Shown: positions 34,501 to 38,102 of the stretch, one piece after another
Numbering within the stretch: position 1 is the first letter of the stretch
Layout: every line of letters starts with the position of its first letter
Source of the DNA: Soonwooa sp.
Lineage (GTDB): Bacteria; Bacteroidota; Bacteroidia; Flavobacteriales; Weeksellaceae
Length of the DNA stretch: 38,102 nt
Direction of reading: 5' to 3'
NCBI RefSeq assembly: GCF_030151385.1
Contig: NZ_JASLDS010000069.1
Location: 1-38,102, forward strand
Position numbers and translations under genes: made by a program
The notes under the pieces: model-generated
Databases searched by the model: none
The model's input: the letters and a program-made list of their open reading frames with translations, nothing else
What the model was told of the DNA's origin: nothing

Positions 34501-35838
34501 TCCAGCAGAAGAAATGACGATGCTATCCATCTCCTCAGATTGAATTTTTTGCGAATTCTTAAACTTCGGATGATGTGCAAAATAATGCAGAACTGCCTCA
34601 ACAATAATTACCGCACCATCTATGATTAATCCAAAATCCAAAGCGCCAAGACTCATCAAATTTCCACTAACCCCAAAAAGATTCATCATACAAATCGCGA
34701 ACAACATCGACAGTGGAATAACCGACGCCACCAAAAGTCCTGCTCGGAAATTTCCCAAGAAAATAACCAAAACAAAAACCACAATTAAGGCGCCTTCCAA
34801 AAGATTTTTTTCAACCGTCGAAATAGCATTATTTACCATTTTGGTTCTATCAAGAAATGCTTCGATTTGTACACCTTCTGGTAAGTTTTTTTGAATGTCA
34901 GCGACTTTGGTTTTAACATCATCAATAACCTGACTGCTGTTGGCTCCTTTTAACATCATCACAATCCCGCCAGCAACTTCGCCCGAATCATTATAAGTTA
35001 AAGCACCATAACGCGTTGCAAACCCCAATTCGACCTTTGCAACATCGCGAATAAATAATGGCGGCGCATCTTCACTTTTCTTAATAGCGATATTCTCGAT
35101 ATCTTCGGCATTGGCAACCAAACCTTCGCTTCGGATATAAAGAACAGTCGGTCCTTTTTCGATATAAGCGCCACCAGTATTTTGGTTGTTCGCAGCCAAT
35201 GCATCGAAAACGTCATTAATACTGATACCATAAGCATTGAGACGGTCGGGCTCGACAGCGATTTCGTATTGTTTTAGTTTACCTCCAAAACTACTGACCT
35301 CGGCAACACCCTTTACACCTAAAAGTTGTCTGCGAACAATCCAATCCTGAATACTTCGAAGTTCGGTAACATTGTATTTTTGTTCAAAACCTTTTTTGGA
35401 ACGAATAACGTATTGATAGATTTCGCCCAAACCTGTAGAAATAGGACCAAGTTCTGGGTTTCCGATTCCTGCTGGGATTTCGGTTCTCACCATTTGGAGA
35501 CGTTCTGCAACTTGTTGTCGTGCCCAATAAACATCGACGTCATCATCAAAAACAATCGTTACTAAAGACAATCCAAAACGTGAGAAACTTCGGATTTCTT
35601 TTAAGCCCGAAATATTGCTATTGGCTTGTTCAATTGGGAAAGTTACTAACCGTTCAATATCTGTCGCACCAAAAGACGGTGCCACAGTAATGACCTGTAC
35701 TTGGTTGTTGGTAATGTCTGGGACAGCGTCAACTGGCAGTTTTGTGACTTGATAACCACCAACCAAAATAAGCCCCAAAATCATAATGGAAATGATGAGT
35801 TTATTCTTTACAGAAAACTCAATAATTCTTGTAAGCAT
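31504..35838 (-). CDS. CzcA/CusA-type heavy-metal RND pump fused to a TolC-like channel
   Basis: 1444 residues in one frame. Residues 1-about 1038 are a complete RND pump: first helix (KLIISIMILGLILVGGYQV), PVDAVPDITNNQVQV, the porter domains, and the proton-relay region DFGLIIDGAVIIVE of CzcA-type pumps, ending in LPLLFINFQKGFK. From Met at 32724 follows a new signal-peptide-like stretch (LPILILLGFSCFNLMQAQ) and an about 400-residue TolC/OEP domain with long helices. The segment before that Met carries AAAAAGGA about 6 bases upstream, so the channel may also be made on its own. Such fusions are known in Bacteroidota. Protons drive the export. Confidence 0.93.
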   Translation of the reverse strand: MLTRIIEFSVKNKLIISIMILGLILVGGYQVTKLPVDAVPDITNNQVQVITVAPSFGATDIERLVTFPIEQANSNISGLKEIRSFSRFGLSLVTIVFDDDVDVYWARQQVAERLQMVRTEIPAGIGNPELGPISTGLGEIYQYVIRSKKGFEQKYNVTELRSIQDWIVRRQLLGVKGVAEVSSFGGKLKQYEIAVEPDRLNAYGISINDVFDALAANNQNTGGAYIEKGPTVLYIRSEGLVANAEDIENIAIKKSEDAPPLFIRDVAKVELGFATRYGALTYNDSGEVAGGIVMMLKGANSSQVIDDVKTKVADIQKNLPEGVQIEAFLDRTKMVNNAISTVEKNLLEGALIVVFVLVIFLGNFRAGLLVASVIPLSMLFAICMMNLFGVSGNLMSLGALDFGLIIDGAVIIVEAVLHYFAHHPKFKNSQKIQSEEMDSIVISSAGRMMNSAVFGQLIILIVYLPILTLQGIEGKMFKPMAQTVAFALLGAFLLSLTYIPMMSSILLKKRSLKPSFSDRIMKKVETWYLKTLLKVIRIPKIIFAIVIGLFVAAVIVLSQLGGEFIPSLEEGDFAVDTRVLPGSNLKTTIESTQKAAHILKSQFPEVQKVVTKIGSGEVPTDPMPMDAADMMVILKDKKEWTSAKTFPELSEKMSKALQDVPGITVGFQFPVQMRFNELMTGARQDVVVKIFGDNLDELSKKAQELGKIIEGIKGTQNLYIEPISGLPQVLINYNRPLIAQYKLSISDINRIVNAAFAGQSAGLVFEGEKRFDMVVRLKDTSRKNISNIRNLLVPTSSGNQIPLSQLAQVDIVQGPNQIQRENTQRRIVVGFNIKDRDVQSIVEELQQKVDKNVKLQPGYNITYGGSFENLNNAKNRLMIAVPVALGLIFLLLFLAFRSIKESILIYTAIPLSIIGGVFFLALRGMPFSISAGVGFIALFGVAVLNGIVLISEFNRLRKSGVKNIVRIVVDGGEARLRPVLMTAFVASLGFIPMAVSNGAGAEVQRPLATVVIGGLVIATLLTLFVLPLLFINFQKGFKMNNKISKHSLPILILLGFSCFNLMQAQQSIDLKSAIQMAEQNNRILKNERLKSEHSKALIKSASEVPQTAVSADYGQINSAYNDIKLGVSQNFAFPGVYKKQRNLLTEEWKKSELNVALSAFEIKKAVSLVFYNQLYWKEKEKLLREAYQLYSEFSDKAKLRLKAGESNLLEKTTADNQKAAIDIQLKQVQEEIRQSELQLQYLLNSSQNWNTQDEALYINSNEDSENPMLSILKQQVVVAENQTEVEKSKLLPGLSLGYNLNSFKGLGPDDKLYTGTPQFHSVQLGVTLPIFSSAQKARINASKLAQNIAENEVQNAEFSLKNKKEQAYNLYQSNLKIVQQYQSTELKNADVITETSKKQFLNGEINYLEFVMLVNQAIALKSNYVDAVWKLNESAILLNYLSLN

Positions 35839-36164
35839 GTGGAAATTTAGTTAAGCTTAAAAATTGCTATAACAAACAGTTGTGTACTTCAAAAACATAG
35901 ATATAGAAATGCATATCAAAGATTTTGAAGAAACAAAAAGTTGATTACAACGCGTAAAAAAATGGAAAAGTCTTAACGCCTGTTGAAAATTCTACCGAAA
36001 TAGTTTTTAAATATTTAAACTTTCTTTGCTAAATATTCATGCATTTTCGAATCGATTTTCCATTTCATATTTTTGATTTATCTCGATAAACCTTCAAACA
36101 TGAAGCAAAAAACAAACTCGAATTGTTTGCATAAAATTTTAGCAATAAAATCTAAAACAGGCTC
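35839..36164. other. Non-coding stretch upstream of the RND operon
   Basis: No ORF or structured element I can support. It should contain the promoter of the pump operon on the - strand; TATCTATG (- strand, about 35900) is only an imperfect TANNTTTG match. Confidence 0.5.
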
Positions 36165-36548
36165 TTAACTAAATTTTGGCGGTTGCCAAATAGCATTGAA
36201 ATGGTCAACATCCAAAAACAAATCATCATAAGCGATAATTTTTTCTTGGGAGACCAATGGAAAATCATGGGTTTTAAATTCGATATTCAGTCGTGGTGTT
36301 ACTGTAAAAACCACTACCAAATGTTCGGAATGAACGATGAAAGGTAATTTTTGATCCTGCTCGTAATCCGCATCCTTTATTGGATGATCGTAATGCATTT
36401 TCAAAAACTTAAACAATGTAATATTGTTATTTTGTGATTTGTGTTGGATATAATGCTCTATAAGGATCGGCATTTTTAAAAGCTGATAAAGCTCTGTCGT
36501 CGAAAACAGATACATACTTAGCATTATTATAGCGAACCACTTTTTCAC
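36165..36548 (-). CDS. Small exported protein of unknown function next to the metal pump
   Basis: 127 residues. N-terminal hydrophobic signal or anchor (WFAIIMLSMYLFSTTELYQLL), then a His-containing hydrophilic part (IEHYIQHK, KMHYDHPIKD) and a C-terminal FNAIWQPPKF. Proteins with this start and the terminal WxPPK pattern commonly sit beside CusA/CzcA genes in flavobacteria, in my recollection. The His residues might bind metal, but no defined motif is present. Transcribed in the pump's direction, 326 bases upstream of it. Confidence 0.7.
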   Translation of the reverse strand: MKKWFAIIMLSMYLFSTTELYQLLKMPILIEHYIQHKSQNNNITLFKFLKMHYDHPIKDADYEQDQKLPFIVHSEHLVVVFTVTPRLNIEFKTHDFPLVSQEKIIAYDDLFLDVDHFNAIWQPPKFS

Positions 36549-36723
36549 ATTGTAAAATTACGATATATTTTAGTTATAACGATTCTAAATTTCAAACGCT
36601 TACCAATTAAAAATGAAGTGGTTACAAAATACTCTTTCAGTCTACTTTACAATGTTTTACGAATTTCTAACTTAAAATCCCAAAGTTTAGTTTACCTTAA
36701 ATTTTAATCAAATGATTAAAAAA

Positions 36724-36756
36724 TTTGTTTAATATTAAAATTTATTTTTAGCTTTG
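36724..36756 (+). promoter_or_regulatory. Promoter TTTG-N21-TAGCTTTG retained before the TetR remnant
   Basis: TTTG at 36724-36727 and TAGCTTTG at 36749-36756 fit the Bacteroidota -33/-7 consensus. It would have driven the tetR gene of an efflux operon and now drives only remnants. Confidence 0.65.
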
Positions 36757-36778
36757 CAAAGTAAACATGTTGAATGTT

Positions 36779-36832
36779 ATGGCAAAAAAGTCGGAAACCA
36801 AGAAAATAGATACTTCATCATCAAAACCGTGA
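36779..36832 (+). pseudogene. 5' remnant of a TetR-family regulator gene
   Basis: After ATG 36779 the frame reads MAKKSETKKIDTSS, which I recall as the start of TetR/AcrR regulators of ABC-2 efflux operons in Chryseobacterium-like genomes, then ends at TGA 36830-36832. The rest of the gene is missing: the sequence passes directly into the tail of a permease in another frame. It is a deletion scar. Identity from memory, supported by the promoter in front and the permease remnants behind. Confidence 0.55.
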
Positions 36833-36945
36833 TGTTAAAAGGCTTAGGCTTTAGTTACGTTTGGAAAGAAACCTTGATTTTGGCAGGAATGACCGCCGTT
36901 TTGTTGACCACAGCTTTGTTAAAATTTAAAATCAGATTAGAATGA
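36816..36945 (+). pseudogene. 3' remnant of an ABC-2 permease gene
   Basis: From about 36816 the frame reads FIIKTVMLKGLGFSYVWKE, then a last transmembrane helix (LILAGMTAVLLTTALLKF) and KIRLE. This is the usual C-terminus of ABC-2 multidrug permeases (compare VRLIVLKGSGLSEISTEL in the second permease here). The N-terminal about 330 residues are gone. Its stop overlaps the start of the next permease (ATGA), the normal spacing of an intact operon. Confidence 0.75.
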
Positions 36946-37786
36946 AAGTGCTCATATTTATTTTGCAGAAGGAATTTCGTCAGATTTTAAGGGATAAAAT
37001 GATTTTGGCGATGATGTTTATAATGCCAACGATTCAGTTGATTATCATGCCTTTTGCTGCCAATTTTGAAGTGAAAAATGTAAATCTCGTTTTCGTTGAC
37101 CACGACCACAGTTCGTATTCTGAGCAGTTGATTCACAAAATTTCGGCTTCTGGATATTTTCGTTTAATTGACGCTCCCGAATCTTACAAAAAAGGCTTGG
37201 AGTCCATCGAAAACGGCAAAGCAGATTTGATTTTAGAAATTCCCACAGGTTTCGAAAAAAACTTAATTCGTGAAGGTTCGCAAAGTGTTTACGTTGCGGT
37301 GGATGCGATTAATGGGACAAAATCGTCTTTGGGAGGCGCTTATCTTAATTCTATAATTTCGGATTTTAATAAAAACTTGGATATCAATGTAAAATTGGCA
37401 AAACAAAATACCGCAAATCCTGCAAAAATAGACTTAGAAAACGTGAACTGGTACAATCCCCGAGCGGAATACAAATACTATATGGTTCCAGGGATTTTGG
37501 TGCTTTTACTGACCTTAATTGGTGGATTTATTACGGCGCTATCGCCTATTTTTTCATGATGGTTTTCATGATGATGAGCGGTTTTTTCACCAGCATCGAC
37601 AGCATGCCGAATTGGGCAAAAACGATCTCCAACTTCACGCCCGTAACTCATTTTATCAAAGTAGTTCGACTCATCGTTTTAAAAGGAAGTGGTCTTTCCG
37701 AAATCTCCACCGAACTTGGTTATCTTGTTGTTTTCGCCATTATCTTAAATGGTTTAGCAATTTGGAATTATAGGAAGACGACGTAG
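36942..37786 (+). pseudogene. ABC-2 permease gene with internal deletion and frameshift
   Basis: The first part (36942-37559) encodes the normal N-terminus: helix 1 (MILAMMFIMPTIQLIIMPFA), a large outer loop, and the helix after YKYYMVPGILVLLLTLIGGF. It then runs out of frame at about 37538. The other frame resumes at AIAYFFMMVFMMMSGFFTSI and continues to the normal C-terminus at 37786 (DSMPNWAKTI, NFTPVTHFIKVVRLIVLKG). Roughly 130 residues that normally lie between are missing, so this is a deletion plus frameshift, not a sequencing slip. The protein cannot form a full permease. Confidence 0.85.
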
Positions 37787-37964
37787 GATTTTGTATTTTG
37801 ATTTCTTAATGAGCAAACTTGAAAAGCTTAATTTTTATGTCTTGCAAAGCTTCTATCTTGGCTATAACCTATAACTTATCTCAGAATCAAAATTCGTGAA
37901 TTATAAATACAATATATTCTAACACTTCCTTTTTCAATTACCTCTAGACTATCTTCGATTTAAT

Positions 37965-38102
37965 GGATCAGTCCTAAAACCAGGGGAGGGTTTTGAAAAA
38001 AGCATAAATTTGTGATATGCTAAATGAGACAGAATTACTTAAATTATTACTGCCCGAATACCTAATCAATCACTTTGAGATAGTAAAGTTCGAAGAAAAA
38101 GA
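37965..38102 (+). mobile_element. Insertion sequence end (right copy, inverted relative to left copy)
   Basis: Begins GGATCAGTCC at 37965 and is the reverse complement of 4-141, base for base as far as I can read. The terminus is fixed by where the two copies diverge on their inner sides. Confidence 0.85.
38017..38102 (+). CDS. IS transposase, N-terminal fragment, runs off window
   Basis: Same frame as 1-89 on the other strand, starting ATG 38017 and still open at the window end (28 codons seen). The identification rests on recall of ISAon1-type proteins and on the duplicated IS end. Confidence 0.6.
   Translation, partial: MLNETELLKLLLPEYLINHFEIVKFEEK

Noticed and set aside
36754..36945. 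63-residue ORF as an intact small gene
   Set aside because: Its first part is another frame of a TetR start and its end is a permease tail; it is a deletion joint read as an ORF.

Overview
The window is a stretch of Bacteroidota chromosome, most likely from the Chryseobacterium/Weeksellaceae side of the Flavobacteriia. This rests on TANNTTTG-type promoters with little Shine-Dalgarno sequence, a GLPGLI protein, a TPR/AraC membrane regulator, a CzcA-TolC fusion, and a kdp locus with a split KdpD. Both ends are the same insertion-sequence end in opposite orientation (1-141 and 37965-38102, reverse complements), so the window looks like a contig or segment bounded by two inverted copies of one IS (ISAon1-like).

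Region 1 (142-15610) is an array of about 12 AT-rich gene cassettes. All genes lie on the + strand, and cassettes are separated by about 13 copies of a foldable element, usually 193-195 bp from AAC-type to GTT-type end. The cassette-specific bases just after the GTT of one element are the reverse complement of the bases just before the AAC of the NEXT element, so the two ends of each cassette match each other while the two ends of one element do not. That is the signature expected of integron cassettes recombined at attC sites (G|TT crossover), but the sites are longer than classical attC, there is no integrase in the window, and the host is not a classical integron host. Cargo: a lipoprotein, a class II Fic protein with twin operators, a cupin (frameshifted) plus GNAT, an Mrr-like nuclease-STAND NTPase resembling an anti-phage Avs protein (one in-frame stop), a RhuM-Fic/Doc protein, a zeta toxin with an overlapping 48-aa gene, a 49-aa gene with a frameshifted DUF6169-like gene, a GLPGLI protein, a DUF4279-like protein, a HAD phosphatase, a Crp/Fnr regulator plus SDR with a shared upstream motif, and an alpha/beta hydrolase. 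Elements are almost identical on the left and increasingly degenerate to the right.

Region 2 (15611-18705) holds a membrane-anchored TPR/AraC regulator and two small helix-turn-helix genes ending in a clear terminator.

Region 3 (18705-30214, all on the - strand) is the Kdp high-affinity potassium system: an NtrC-type response regulator (28874-30214), four tiny membrane-protein ORFs including KdpF (28255-28709), kdpA, kdpB, kdpC, a porin, a DUF389 membrane protein, a KdpD that stops after its N-terminal and USP domains, and a separate HAMP-PAS histidine kinase. Together they would sense potassium/turgor stress, switch on KdpFABC and import K+; the regulator type suggests sigma-54 control in place of the usual KdpE.

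Region 4 (30351-37786) is a heavy-metal RND efflux set (adaptor plus a CzcA/CusA pump fused to its outer-membrane channel) with an associated small protein, followed by the scar of a collapsed ABC efflux operon: a TetR start joined to a permease tail, then a second permease with an internal deletion.
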